Shown in pieces: positions 12,071-24,900 of a stretch of DNA of 64,000 bases. The position numbers were made by a program, and so were the translations under genes. This DNA is from Phalacrocorax aristotelis (lineage: Eukaryota > Chordata > Aves > Suliformes > Phalacrocoracidae). The stretch is from positions 9,369,682-9,433,681 of the forward strand of contig NC_134288.1 in assembly GCF_949628215.1 (NCBI RefSeq), written 5' to 3'. Numbering within the stretch: position 1 is the first letter of the stretch; each line of letters opens with the position of its first letter. Below the pieces are notes generated by a model. That model saw only the letters and a program-made list of their open reading frames with translations. It searched no databases and was not told the origin of the DNA.

Positions 12071-15000
12071 GGGGCTGGTGGGAGCGGAGGGTTGCTGCAG
12101 CGTGCGTGGGGAAAGCGAGTCGTTCGGGTGCTTTTGGGGCCCGGAAGGTTGTTTTGATGTTAGAAGAAGTCCCGTTCGTTGGCCCCATGCCCACTGGTGC
12201 GTCTGCCTCTGCCAGGAAGATGATTTGGGGAGCAGGTTGCTGTGGCACCTCTCAGCAGTCTATGTGCTGGGCTGTCAGTCATGGCTGTGGTGGAGATTTC
12301 AGGCCACGATGCCCCGGGGAGGTGGGTTTGCATTATACTAAATATTATATCTCAGCAATAAAACAGCTTCTGTGGCTCCGCAAGCCATGGTCCAGACCTG
12401 TCGTGCTGGAGTGACATGCTCTGAGGCCCTTGGGTTTCCTAGTGCAGAGGGTCTTAGGGAACTCGGGGTTCCTAGACAGCAGAGTCTGTTTTTATTTTTG
12501 GTTTATCCTTTCTGTATGGGATGCAGGTGAAGATAGCTTTTGTGCTGCTTGCCTGAGTCTCTCCAGTGATGGGAATAAAGGTTCCTTCCTACGGAAAAAG
12601 TCATAGAAAGAGATTGTAGATGAGAGTGGTGAGGCAGGCATCTGTGTCACGCTGCCTTTGTTGCAGTGTACCTGGAGACATATGGCTGCCAGATGAACGT
12701 CAATGACACGGAGATTGCCTGGGCCATCCTGCAGAAGAATGGCTACATGAGGACAAAGGACCTGGACGAGGTAAGACACCTTGGCATCTCTGCTGTAGCG
12801 CAGGTCTGTGAGGGCGTCGCACCACTCCTGTGCTTGTGAGTCCCAGGTTTTGTCTGGAGCGTAATCCTGCAGGATTTTTGCAGTCTAAATTCTGTGGAGT
12901 AAAGGAAGATACAAGTGTGCTAGAAAGCTGTGTTTTTCGTTTTTTTCTTTTTCTTTAAACTGCGGGGTTTCCTCACAGTTGGAGAGTGATGGGACACAGC
13001 AGGATGCTCCTGACTCATCTTTGTCTGAGCTTATTTCTACCAGTTAGTGGAAAACTCTGCTACTCTTCTTTTAGTTTCTTGCACCTTTTTTATTGAAACC
13101 CACCATGTGCTTGGGCAGATCTTTTTCATTGAGTTAAGTGAGTTTTATAGTCTGCCTCTTTGGGTTACCTGTGCAGAGCATGAGTACTTTTCATTTTGGC
13201 TTTACAAATTCTTTTTTGTTATTTTCAATTTAGGCAGATGTGATTCTCCTTGTCACCTGTTCTGTGAGGTAAGAAAACTTTTGTCACTGCTGGTTTTGGA
13301 CATTTTTTAAGGAATTACCATTTGAAAACCAAGGCAATAAATGCGTTGTGTGCGGAAAAGAGCGTGCAGATGTGAAACTACCCATTTAGTTGAGGGCAGA
13401 GCTAGCCAATGCTACAACGTATAACATCAATTGTGCTATGAATTGCTTTTCTATGCAGTGAGAAGCTCCTCTTTGGTAGTGTAAGCTGTGTGTATATGTG
13501 TAATGGGCCAATAGAGACCTGCACGGATTTGTGCTTTAGCAATTTTTTTTTTTTTTAATTCCATCTTCTCTTGAACTTACTATCTCTCTAGTACAGAGTC
13601 TATACTTTAAAAATCTGGGAAATACATTTAGGGGCAATTTGGGATATAAATATGCAGCGACCTTTGTTTATTTTTTCTGAATGCAGAAGATACCAAATGC
13701 TTATTGTCATTTGCAAGGTAGCTCACATTGGCTGGCTAAGGCAGACTTTTTCTCCGTAAGAGCTTAGTCCCTGAGTCATTTCTGCAGTGGAAGCGCTCCC
13801 AAGCGAGCAAAACGATAGTAGATAAGATAGAGACAGGACATAATCAACGTACCACAAATGGCACTTTCATGTGCCATCAGTTCCGTCAGGTGGATGATTC
13901 CCTCTCTTTAGTTGAATTCTCCTCTCAAAGCACTTAGGCTGCCTCGTGTTGGGGGACTGTTGAAGTGTAACAATTGGAATAACCACCATTTTCCTGGCTT
14001 CCCAGGGAGAAGGCAGAGCAGGCTATCTGGAATCGCCTGCAGCACCTCAAGGCGCTGAAAGCTCGGCGGCAGCAGGCTCGCGTACCTCTCCGCATTGGGA
14101 TTCTAGGTACCTGGCGGGATGTGCAGCAGTGGGTAGCACCCAGTGTTGTGCCACATCCATTGTGCTGCGTTTCCTCTTCCCCTCTGGCAGCACCAAGCCT
14201 TTTCTGCAGGGCAAAAGCAGCTAGTGAAGGGGTGCAGAGGTGTAACAGAGGGTGCGCACTTCCTCACAAGAGCCCTCTCCTTTGGCGGCAGGATGCATGG
14301 CTGAGAGGCTTAAGGAGGAGATTCTGCACAGGGAGAAGCTAGTCGATATTGTGGCAGGCCCTGATGCATATCGTGATCTTCCCCGGCTGTTGGCCGTGGC
14401 AGAGTCTGGCCAGCAAGCTGCTAATGTCCTGCTATCGCTAGATGAGACTTATGCAGATATTCTGCCTGTCCAGACTAGCGCAGGTGGCACGACAGCATTT
14501 GTGTAAGTACCCTTTTTTCCTGTGCATGTTTCTGTGGTTCTGATTTGGAAATACTGCTGTGCAGAACAGACATGTCAGTGACAGCAGCTACCCAAGAGAT
14601 GCGATGCCTGGTTGCACTCGCTCCTGGCAGCCCAGAGGCATGAGTCTACCAGGCCTTGTGTTTGCTGCTTCTTTGCTGTCTGACTGATCCCTGGAGAGAC
14701 TGCCTCATGCTCTGGCTGTCTGCAGGCTTCCCTTACTCTCCTTTGAGAATATTGGTTGTCTAAGCCTGATGCTGCACCAAGTGATTTCTGTCCCACTGAT
14801 GTCTTTGCCTTTCTGTAGTCTGTGCCTCTCTCATCTCCTGCCTTCTGCTATGTCCTGCCTTAAGTTCTCCTATTTAATTCTAATAATCCTCCATGCATTG
14901 TAACTTCTGTTGGTTTTGTTTCCATTTGTCCAGTTTTGATAATAAGATTCCCAAACATGAAACCATGCTCTGCTCAGTGTTGCCATAGAGTACGGAAGGA

Positions 15001-18000
15001 CATAATCTGTGAGAGGTCATGGAGGACAGGAGGGGTGCCCAAGGACTGGAGAAAAGCAAATGTCACTCCAGTCTTCAAAAAGGGCAGGAAGGAGGACCCT
15101 AGAAACTATAGGCCAGTCAGCCTCACCTCCATCCCCGAGAAGGTGATGGAGCAGTTCATTCTGGAGGTCATCTCCAGACATGTAGAGGAAAAGAAGATTA
15201 TAAGAAGTAGTCAACGTGGATTCACCAAGGGAAGATCATGCTTGACCAACCTGATGGCCTTCTATGATGGTGTGACTGGCTGGGTAGATGAAGGGAGAGC
15301 AGTGGATGTTGTTTACCTTGACTTCAGCAAGGCTTTTGACACTGTCTCCCATAATATCCTCATGGACAAGCTAAGGAAGCGTGGGTTAGATGAGAGGACA
15401 GAGTAGTGGTTTGAGAACTGGCTGAACGACAGAGCTCAGAGGGTTGTGATCAACGGGGCAGAGTCTGGCTGGAGACCTGTAGCTAGCGGTGTTCCCCAGG
15501 GGTCTGCGCTGGGTCCAGTCCTGTTCAGCATAATCATCAATGACCTGGACGAGATGCAGAAGGATCTTTCATCACTGCCACATTGCAGTGCAAGTCTGCC
15601 TCATGAGTTGCTTTCCAAGTTTCTTGGAATTGTGTATGAAAAATTAGGAGGTGTTAGCTAGGGGCAAGCAGAAGTCAGCTCTGGCTGGAACGTTGTATAA
15701 GGGGAAGCTGCAGAGTTGTGTTCAGAGCTAGTGCTGTGTGTGCTGCAGGCCAAGGGAGTTGGCTGAAGGCAGCAGGGCTGGGCCAGGTCAAAGCAGGGCA
15801 GGATGCAACAGGGATGATTCTTCTGGAGCGATTGTAGTATGACCCGTACTTTACCTCTTGGCAGATCTATCATGCGGGGCTGTGACAACATGTGTAGCTA
15901 TTGCATTGTGCCCTTCACCCGTGGCCGTGAAAGGAGCCGCCCCATTGCATCCATCCTGCAGGAAGTGAGGATGCTCTCGGATCAGGTGAGGCAGAGCCTC
16001 CTTCCCACCTGCCCCAAACTGTGGGAGGTAGGATGGTTCTCAGTGGAAGTGTTTTCAGTGATGCCTTTGACCAGTGACACCGCCTTTATCTGTGGAGATG
16101 AGGTTACCATAGGGTTCTGCCAGTAGCTTTTTGATTCCCCTTGTAATACCCGGAGACAGACAGCAAAGGGAGGGCTTCCCTTGGAGATTCCTCCTTGAAG
16201 TAAGAGTGAAACTGTGGCTGTCGTTGCAGCTTAGCCATCCTGACCAGGTTATATTTTTTCCTCTCTGTTTATTTTTGTAGGGAGTGAAAGAAGTGACCCT
16301 TTTGGGTCAGAACGTCAACAGCTTTCAAGACATGTCTGAGGTGCAGTTTCAATCAGCCGCTGCCCCAGTCCTCAGTCGTGGCTTTAGCACTGTCTACAAA
16401 GCTAAACCAGGAGGCTTGCGCTTTGCACATCTTCTAGACCAGGTTTCTAGAATTGCTCCAGAAATGAGGATCCGTTTCACCTCTCCACATCCCAAGGATT
16501 TTCCTGATGAGGCAAGTGTAAAATAAACACCTCAACCTCTGCTTGCAGGCTGGCAGGCAGCTCTGAACTGCTAGATGTGGGCCATGCTTCCTTCCCAAAG
16601 GGAATACAGAATCATAGAACAGGAACAGCAGCTCCTGGGAAGGGGTTTGTGTTTGTGGTAAAGCTGGCAGGTTTGCAATTAACTGGCTTTTACCTGGGGA
16701 ATATTCTTCCCCTTGGCATCCTGGTAGAGTTGAGCTGTCTGACATAGGCTCCTGATTGCTCACCACAGGTCCTGCAGCTCATCCAGGAGCGACACAACAT
16801 CTGCAAACAGCTTCACCTCCCAGCCCAGAGTGGAAGCACACGAGTCCTGGAGGCCATGCGAAGAGGGTGAGTGATTACCATGGGGCGTCCTGGGCCCCAC
16901 TGTCTGATTTAGGGTGTTGGTTTCTCCTCACCGATGTTTTTCATGGTTTTCTGATTAGCAAATCCATGTGTTGTTCATTGCAGATACACAAGAGAAGCGT
17001 ATATAGAGCTTGTACACCATGTGCGTGAGTGCATTCCGGGTAGGGGCTCCCTTAAGCTTTGTTTGAGCTCAGCACAGCTGTATCTTCATCCTTTGAGTGA
17101 AGTGTTCGTCTCTTCCTTGAGGGAAGTGTAAACTGCATCTCTGTTACAGGAGTGAGCTTGAGCAGTGATTTCATTGCCGGCTTCTGTGGAGAGATGGAAG
17201 AAGATCACCAGCAGACTGTGTCCTTGCTGCGGGAAGTTGGCTACAATGTAGGATTCCTGTTTGCCTACAGCATGAGACAGGTGAGTGCAGGACCTGCTGG
17301 AGAAGATCCTTGTCTCTTGGGTATCTCACCTAATTCCCGAGTGCTGCATGTACGTTCTTCTTTGCTGATGAGAAATTGTCCTCTGTCGTGATGACAGAGA
17401 CTCTGTCAATTGAGTCTGGAGAGAAGTGGTGAATTTCCCGAAGGTATTCCCATGAGAAGAGTGGATAGTTGACACGCCTCCATTAGAATGCTCTCCAAAG
17501 TGTAAGATGCTGACAGGAAAGAGGACAGGAGGTTGGGAAACATAAGGGAGCAAAGGAGTACGGATCACCTTTCAGCACATGGAACTACAAGTAGTAGAAT
17601 CCATTGCCTGTCCTTGTGGACAGACAGGCAACAGACACATCTCGCATAGGAGCTGCAGAACTGCTTCACACAGCCACCAATACTCAGCGCCCTACATCAA
17701 ACCTAAAGGATGTTGCTGGTGCTGAAAACATTCCTTGAGATTGTAAAAACAAACGGTAATGCGTGGAAAGCTGTTGCCTGAAGAGAAGCCAAGGTGGCTG
17801 GGGTCAGACAAACTTCTGATCTCAGATTGACTGGTTACTGAGGAGCCACACTTGCTTTGTCTGCTTACAGAAAACCCGGGCATATCACCGGCTGCAAGAT
17901 GATGTGCCTGCAGACATAAAAAAGAGGCGGCTGGAGGAGCTTATTACAGTGTTTCGAGAGGAGGCTGCAAGGGCAAACAAGACAATGGTGGGCCAGTCTC

Positions 18001-18827
18001 AGCTGGTGCTGGTGGAGGGGGTGAGTGTGCCTGGAACAGAGTTGTCCTTCTTCTCTTGTTGGCCAAGAGGCTCTTAGGCTGTACACGGCAATCATCACCT
18101 CTGCCTTCCTTTCTGACTTTTCCCCACACAATCCTAGGACCCCCAAGACCATATCTACACACTTAAGCAGACAGCCTGATTTTTCCAGAGCACTGAGCTG
18201 AGCAGGGGGACATGGGGTGGGTTAGAGATATGTCTGTGGCCAAGCACCAAATGAATGCAGGCTTTGAAACATTGGCTTTGGTGTGTGGGTGTCAACACAG
18301 CAGCTCCAGCTGTAGGACTTTGTTACATGGTGTGCTTAACGGTGTGGAATGTGGATTTTAATACTGGCAATAGTGGTCAATTAATTCCTGAGGCAATAAA
18401 GCCCAACAGTGAATCAGAGCTATTGCCATGCAGGTAATGTTCCCTGTCCTCCTTTCAGCCCAGCAAGCGCTCTGTCTCGGAGTTGTGTGGGAGGAATGAC
18501 GGCAACATCAAGGTGATCTTCCCTGATGCTGAGATAGAGGATGCTGCAGGCTGCAAGGCTCTGGTCAGAGCTCAGCCAGGGGACTATGTGTTGGTGAAGG
18601 TGACCTGTTTACACTACTTGTTTCCTTGGGCTCTTTTTCTTGCGCACTGCTGTTCTCTAGAGCAGCTGCTGCCAGGAGAGCCTAAAATTAGAATGGATCC
18701 TCCTCAGCCTTTCTGTTCTTGAGGACTGTTGTGCTGTTTCTTTCAGATAACCTCTGCTAACTCTCAGACCTTGAAGGGAGTTCCGCTCTGTCGTACTACC
18801 CTCTCCCTCTCTGCAGCTTGTCATTGA
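11740..18827 (+). CDS. CDK5RAP1: CDK5RAP1, mitochondrial tRNA methylthiotransferase (spliced, 13 coding exons)
   Basis: CDK5RAP1 is a radical-SAM enzyme that adds the 2-methylthio group to N6-isopentenyladenosine at position 37 of mitochondrial tRNAs. Coding exons: 11740-11965, 12667-12770, 13234-13268, 14006-14106, 14292-14502, 15865-15985, 16281-16511, 16769-16866, 16984-17039, 17150-17280, 17871-18020, 18459-18599 and 18747-18827 (TGA), giving 561 residues. An Arg/Ala-rich N-terminus of about 75 residues looks like a mitochondrial presequence. The methylthiotransferase domain shows Cys83 (YGCQ), Cys119 (TCSVR) and Cys157 (GCMAER), which ligand the auxiliary cluster. The radical-SAM motif GCDNMCSYC supplies Cys232, Cys236 and Cys239. 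A TRAM-like domain lies at about residues 480-555. Intron 7 uses a GC donor. Intron 5 holds a CR1 fragment. The start was chosen because it is the first ATG in the CpG-island exon and joins in phase. Confidence 0.95.
15008..15570 (+). mobile_element. CR1 LINE fragment (reverse transcriptase part) in CDK5RAP1 intron 5
   Basis: The plus-strand frame encodes CR1-type reverse transcriptase, with [29 protein letters not shown] and the [12 protein letters not shown] region, then [13 protein letters not shown]. It breaks off just after INDLDE, before the catalytic FADD block and the 3' UTR. Both the endonuclease and the 3' end are missing, so this is an internal fragment and inactive. A TAG stop interrupts the frame after DERTE. 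The sequence is very similar to the minus-strand copy at 49.1-51.3 kb, including the same stop. Confidence 0.9.
16512..16513 (+). other. Non-canonical GC splice donor of CDK5RAP1 intron 7
   Basis: Exon 7 ends ...GATGAG and is followed by GCAAGT instead of GTAAGT. Reading through gives only ASVK and a stop. Splicing here to the acceptor before 16769 restores the conserved PKDFPDEVLQLI sequence. GC-AG introns are a known minority class of U2-type introns, and the rest of the donor matches consensus well. Confidence 0.85.
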
Positions 18828-18939
18828 GGTATCCCTGCTGCCAGTGGACAAAAGCAGCACATTTTCTCCAGGACGAAACAAAGAAGCTTGGTCAGGTGGA
18901 GATGGGGTAGCAACAGGGAGATATATGTATATTAAAATA

Positions 18940-21900
18940 ATAATTTAAAAAAAATATTCTGTTTTGGCAACAGCCTACCTGCCACAGATCTGTGCAAGCC
19001 TGTAGGCAAAAGGGATAGAAGCTGTGTATGGACTTGCCAAAGCCAAGTACTGAGTGATCTTGTATTTTCACTTGCTGTCAGGCTTGGCCCACCCTTGCAG
19101 TGCTGCAGGTCTCTCTGACTTTGATCACATCCTCTAATGTAGCCCAGCCTGAGAAATTTGTGTCTGCAGAGCAGGTCAGTCCTACTAGTTCAGTTGAATT
19201 TGGGGGCTGCAAAAACTGGTAGTGCCTAGAAAATACAGCTCCAGTAACTGCTGGAGAATGGCAGGAGTACTGCCAAAGTGGATGAAGAACTCAAAGAACA
19301 GTTGATTGTGATGAATTATTTCCAAATATTGGTAACTTCCCTATTTGCAAAATGCTTGGGAAGGGGAAGTAAGAACCTGCACTGTACCTGTATGATGGAA
19401 TATGGCACCAAACTGTGGAATATAAAATGGTGTTTAACGTGCATGAGTGATGCTTAATTTGTTGTATCTGAGCCCGAGGGAATGCAGCCTTGCCCGTGCG
19501 CTGGGGATATTTGCATCTAGGCTAGAGAGGAAGGGTTTCCCTATCTCCAGACCTAATATAAAGACTGGCTGCCAGCTGGGTGTTAGCGTTAGCCTGTTAA
19601 AACTTCAGGTGCAGCTTTGTAATCCAAGCATCTGTGGATGTCCTTCCCTTTGCTCACTACAGGAGAGAAATGGTTGTACCAATTTAAATGTCCAATAACT
19701 TCTTTAAATGTGTCTTACAGTTCCTTGTTTTCATCAGTCTGTAGCTAACAGTGGCTGCACTGTGTCATATTCCAGCCTGGTCTGCTAAATTCAAACAAGT
19801 GCCCGTAACCTGCACTTGTAGGTAACCTCTCTTATGAGATGTGGGAAAGAATCACCCTTTTTAATACAGAAAATAATCTTATTAAAATAGATCATTGTGA
19901 AATGCTCTATGCAGTGACAAATTTTGAAGGCACAGCTGATCAACTCTTAATAGAGCATTCACTACATGAATTTGCAGAATTTTAAATAAACATGAGAGTG
20001 TGGTGCTAGAAAGTCTTCTCCTGCTCAGCTCTTTCTGGGATATAATTGCATTGCTTTGAAAACAGCATAGTTCACTGAATATTCGTTAGACCTTAGATTA
20101 AGAAACAAATACATTTTGCTTAATATCTCAGAGCTGATTCTTTTCTCACTGAAGTGAATCTGCACAATCAGCACTAGTCTGGGTTCTGAGGTGCTAACAA
20201 CTACACAGTGCTGTTCTGCTCTCCTGCCCCCAAATGGGAAAGTGTCTTTGGCCCAAATTCACAAACCAGGTCTTAGACCTCTGCTGCCTAGTGAGTGTAA
20301 GCCTTTGGCAGTGGGTTTTTAAGGAAGAGGAGCGAGAAGCTGTTTGGTTTGAAATACCAAAGGAAGGAGCATGATCATCCCTCAAAAGTGACAGCACTGA
20401 AGCCAACATGTGCTTGATAATTAAGAGAACTGGGTAAGTGGCCCAGTTTCAACTGCCCTGCAGCATCTCTTCTGCATATTTTTCCCATGCATCTTGAAAC
20501 CGTGGCCTAAGCCAGCACCCCCTGCAAAGGGCTGATGCCCACCTTTCACTGCTCATTTTGACCTCCCCACAAGCACCTCTTCCAAGTGAGAAATGCAGAC
20601 CACAGTGTGCCCTCCCCGCTCCATCCAGCTTTGAGGCCAGCTGTGGTCGTTTCACAATCATTATTTTAAGAGCAAGAGACTAATGAGGAGGAGAGCTGGG
20701 TTTTACATTTTGATGAGGAGGTGATAATGTTCACTGCACAGACTCCCCAAGGAGCCATAGCGCTTACCGTTCGCATCGCCTCCTTAGTTTTTATAGGCCT
20801 CGGGAATGAAAGCTGAGGTTTTAAGGCAGCGAAGCATCCATTAGGAAGTGCTTACAGTGACCTTGGAGGCTGAGTTAGTCATTTGGCACTGCCTGAAAGC
20901 AGGAATGTTTTTTTTTCTCGGGGGCTAAAGGGCAGGATGTGGATTCTGTATTGCTTGTCAGAAGATTTGCTCCCTGAATTTGGCTGTTGAGAAGGCTCTG
21001 TATCTCATTTTCGTTCTGCCTCGTGCCCGTTCTTGTATGTTTCTTTTCCCAGCCTGAGCACGGACGAGAGTCCTGAATATCACGGGATTTTAAATCTCCC
21101 ACCCTGGTTTATATCTGTGCCTCCTGCAGTTGGAAGCTGAAGTGTTGCAATATTTCGGCACACCTCAGTGATGGAAGGCGTTTGTTTTGCTGGGGTTGCT
21201 GCTGAAAGACAGCCCAAACCAAACTACTGGTTAATGTAAACATGCACTGTATCTCTGCTCTGTACAGAAACACCGATCCAGGGATCGGTATCCAGACTTG
21301 GTAGGAACATGGATATCTGGGATTTGATACCAGCAAAGTGGCCTGCTAGGTTTTTATTATCCAGAGCATAGTGTTTAAAAGACTGAGCTTCAACTAATTT
21401 TGTAAGTGTCCTCATAAGATATATTTTGTAACGAAGCTCAGTCCCCACCCCTAGTATCCCAAACTCTCAGAACAAGTTGTGGTGCATTCCTGAGGGGCCC
21501 CAGCAGGCAGCACCCCTGCTATAATTTGAAAGCTGGATCCCAGTCTTGCTTTTTTGGAAGAGAGCTGCAGTCAGCCCCTACCAGGGTCCGCTTGCTTCTG
21601 GGCACAGGAGACATTCCTCAGAGGCAAAACAGTACAGGTTGGATGCTGGGCAGTATTTTGCTTTAGGGACGGATGACTCCGGGCCTCAGGTCAGACCCAA
21701 AGCTCTAAATTCCTCCTCGCTGTGCAGCACCAGTGCTGTTCTGTGTGTTCAGCCTTCTGGTATCCCCTCTCTTGCGGTGGAAACCGCTAGCAATAACAAC
21801 ACCGGACCAGAAGTCAGCAGCCTCAGGAAGCAGCAACAGGAAAGACAAAATCATGTCAGAGCAATGGAAGTATTTATTCACATGGTTTTGGGGTTATATG

Positions 21901-24900
21901 CTTGCTCTTTCTGCCCTTCATGTTCCTATGGTTCCAAGTTTATATTCCCAGTATTAGGCAGAGTGGATTTCCCAGGTCAAAGAGACCAACCACCTTTTAA
22001 CCCTGCCCTGAACCATTCCCACGCAATGCTGCGTTCAGGATAAACCCTGGAAAAGGTAAAGGAAAAAGTCACAGCAGCGATCTATGTCCAGCTCCTTTGC
22101 TGAGGCAGATTCTTTAGGTAAAAGTCAGGGGTTTAATGGGATGTTTGTGAAACACACAGAGCATCAGCATAAAACACCTTCAGTAACAAGTCCAAGAGCC
22201 ACACTTGCTACATGCAAAACTAGACCAGGCTCATCAGGAGCCTGTGGCCAAGGTGGTGAACCCTCGCTTGCCATCTGCAGGGCCGGGTGGTGAGGGCACT
22301 GCAGGGGAAGGTGACAGCCATCAGCAAGCAAACCAACCTGCTAGAAAAACACATCAAACTCCACCCGCTCAGAAAAAAGGCAGCCTCCAGCCTTCACGAG
22401 CCTCTGGGGACTTTAGTCAGATGCATAAACAAGACATCAAACGGCCCTCGGGATGCTCCTGCTGACTTGTGCTGCACCGGGCATGGGCTGTGGCACTGCC
22501 TGGGAGCCTCCTGAGTCGGGGCGCTGCAGTAGCTGTATAGCCCCTGCGTTGGGACCCTGGCCTGTGAGTGCAGCTCCAGCCCTGTTGAGCATTACCAGTA
22601 TGTAGTGATAAAAACTGGGACTGAGTGCTGCTGAGAGCAGGTCTGTGCTGTCCTCCATGCCCAGGCCAGCTGGCTGCAGCAACAGCGAGCTTTGGGCATA
22701 GGACAGTGCTGCTGGGCTCTGCAGCCCCTGCCCTGAACCATCTGCTGTTTGGTTTGTTTTAATCTAGTTTCTGATTAAAGCAGAGTCTCATTCTGGGTGC
22801 AATCTCTGCTGCCAGAGCAAAGCAGCTCCGGGGACCCGTCCTTCACACCTCTCTGACTCCCTGACTCCCCCGAGTCCCTCCTGATTTACAGCAGGACGGG
22901 GCCAGGCTTGTAGGTAACAGTTAGATAGGTCTTAGTGTTACACAGCAACTCACAGCACTAGTAAAGGCAGTGCCAGTGCTTCGCCCTGTCACAGCCTCTC
23001 CCACGAGTCCCTCCAGCCTGTTCCAGTGCTGCGAAGCATCAGGATTTCCATGGGTTCTGTCTCCCATGCTGGATGGGCTGAGCTGTGCAGGAGGATGTGC
23101 TGGGCTATGGTTACATCAGCATCCTCAGGGCTCAGCCAGTCATTTCAGGGGTGAGAAGAGCCCTGCACAGCCTCACCTCTCTGACAGCTCCCTCCTTGCC
23201 AGGCAATCATCCCAAGGTCCCTCTGGAGAACACAGAGGGACCTGTTCTTTTGCCTCCCTCCAGCCCATCATGTCCTGGTTACACCTATTGACAAACACCT
23301 AATGAGGCAGTTGGCAGATCAGTTTTCCAAGCACAGACCTAAACTGCTGGGATGACATTTACTTTCAAGCACTAACCATGCCCAGAGGCATCTCCTGTCA
23401 CCAGGATTTCATAACGCACAACCTGCACGCTTTCCTTTTCTGCTTGCAGTGTGTTGAGTGAAGCTGGACATCACCACGAACATGCAAATAACTTCATGTG
23501 ATAGGAAGAGTGTTGTCAGAGAGAACAAGCGCCTATTTGTTCTCTGAACCTCCATCACACACCCCTAAAGAGCAAACCTATTTGTGCTCAGGTCTTGGCT
23601 GCTCTTACGGAGAGGAGGGACAGACAGCAGCGGGCGCTCTGAGGCAGTGTTCATCTGCTGATCATTGCCGTTTGTTGGCCTAAGGACAATCTCAAAATAG
23701 ATGCCCATCGTTGCGTACGCTCCCCAGCATTGCTCCCTTCTGCAAGACTCTCTAAGCAGCTAAGGCAGAGCAGTTGGGTTTTTCCCAGTGCCAGAGCTGG
23801 CTGTGGTGTGTCATGTCCTTCCCCAGAACCCCCAGTGGTCTGCAATCTGTTTTCCCTCTGAATATCAATGAAGTTGGAGGGAAAGATTGACGTTTTCCCT
23901 GATGGCAGCTTGTAAGCACAGTTTGCTTTAGGTCAACCGAAGACCTCCGCTCTGCTCAAGCAGTGGCAGGTGATGAGAGGCATTGCCTCTGAGCGACAGG
24001 CCAAGCTGCCTCCTGGGCTGCGCCGGGGATGAAATGCTTTCCTTCCCTTTTCTCATGGGTTTTCACTTTGGCAGACAGGCTTCACACACTTGCCAGCCCT
24101 TTTCCTCCAGCCTCCCCCTGCTCCCTCCACCGGTAGTGCTGTGGGCTGGGTGCCCACGGAGGTTTCCTTTGGTGGCTTTTCACCACCATTGCTGAAGCTA
24201 CCTCTTTGCACAAAGCTTAGGGATTTAATGTAACATAAAGAACTTTAAAAAATGTTTTCGATTTCTAAAATTAGTTATAACTTTAGTTCACTCCTTTCTA
24301 GAACTGGCTGCGGTTGGGTTCCGGCAGGAAGGTTACGCCTGCTCCTAAAGGCTCCTTTGCAGCTGGTGGTGAACCCTCTGCTGCGCTGGAAACACAATGG
24401 GCTCTCCAGGGCAGGAGTGGGCAGCTTCCAGGCTCTGCCCACCTCCTCCACGTCCCACCACTGATGTCCCCCCCAGGCCAGCCCCAAGATGCTCTGCAGC
24501 CCACCTGGCACCCGCTCCCACCGGCAGTGCCCGGGTTGGCATTTCTGCCTGTCTCCAGACCCTCCCCATAGCAATGCACCTTCCTGGAGCGCTTCTGGGG
24601 CTGTGAACTGAATGCCAATGACAGAGGCACTGATGCTGAATGGCAGCTCTGATTTTTCAGGGTTTTGTGAATTCAGTGTGTATCTTACAAGTCTGTCACA
24701 GTAACTGCTGTTCTCTGGGGCTTGGGAGTCCTGTGGCTTTCCCTTCTCCCTTGTGAGCAATTTATTTCCTTTACTGACAGCTAACTATTGACTTCTCATT
24801 CTCCTGAAGATGAGATGTCCTGTTTCATCAGGTTTAAATTAGTTTTATCTTTAGACTTTCCTATTAATAAGCTCTCATCATGGTGTCATTACTTGATATC

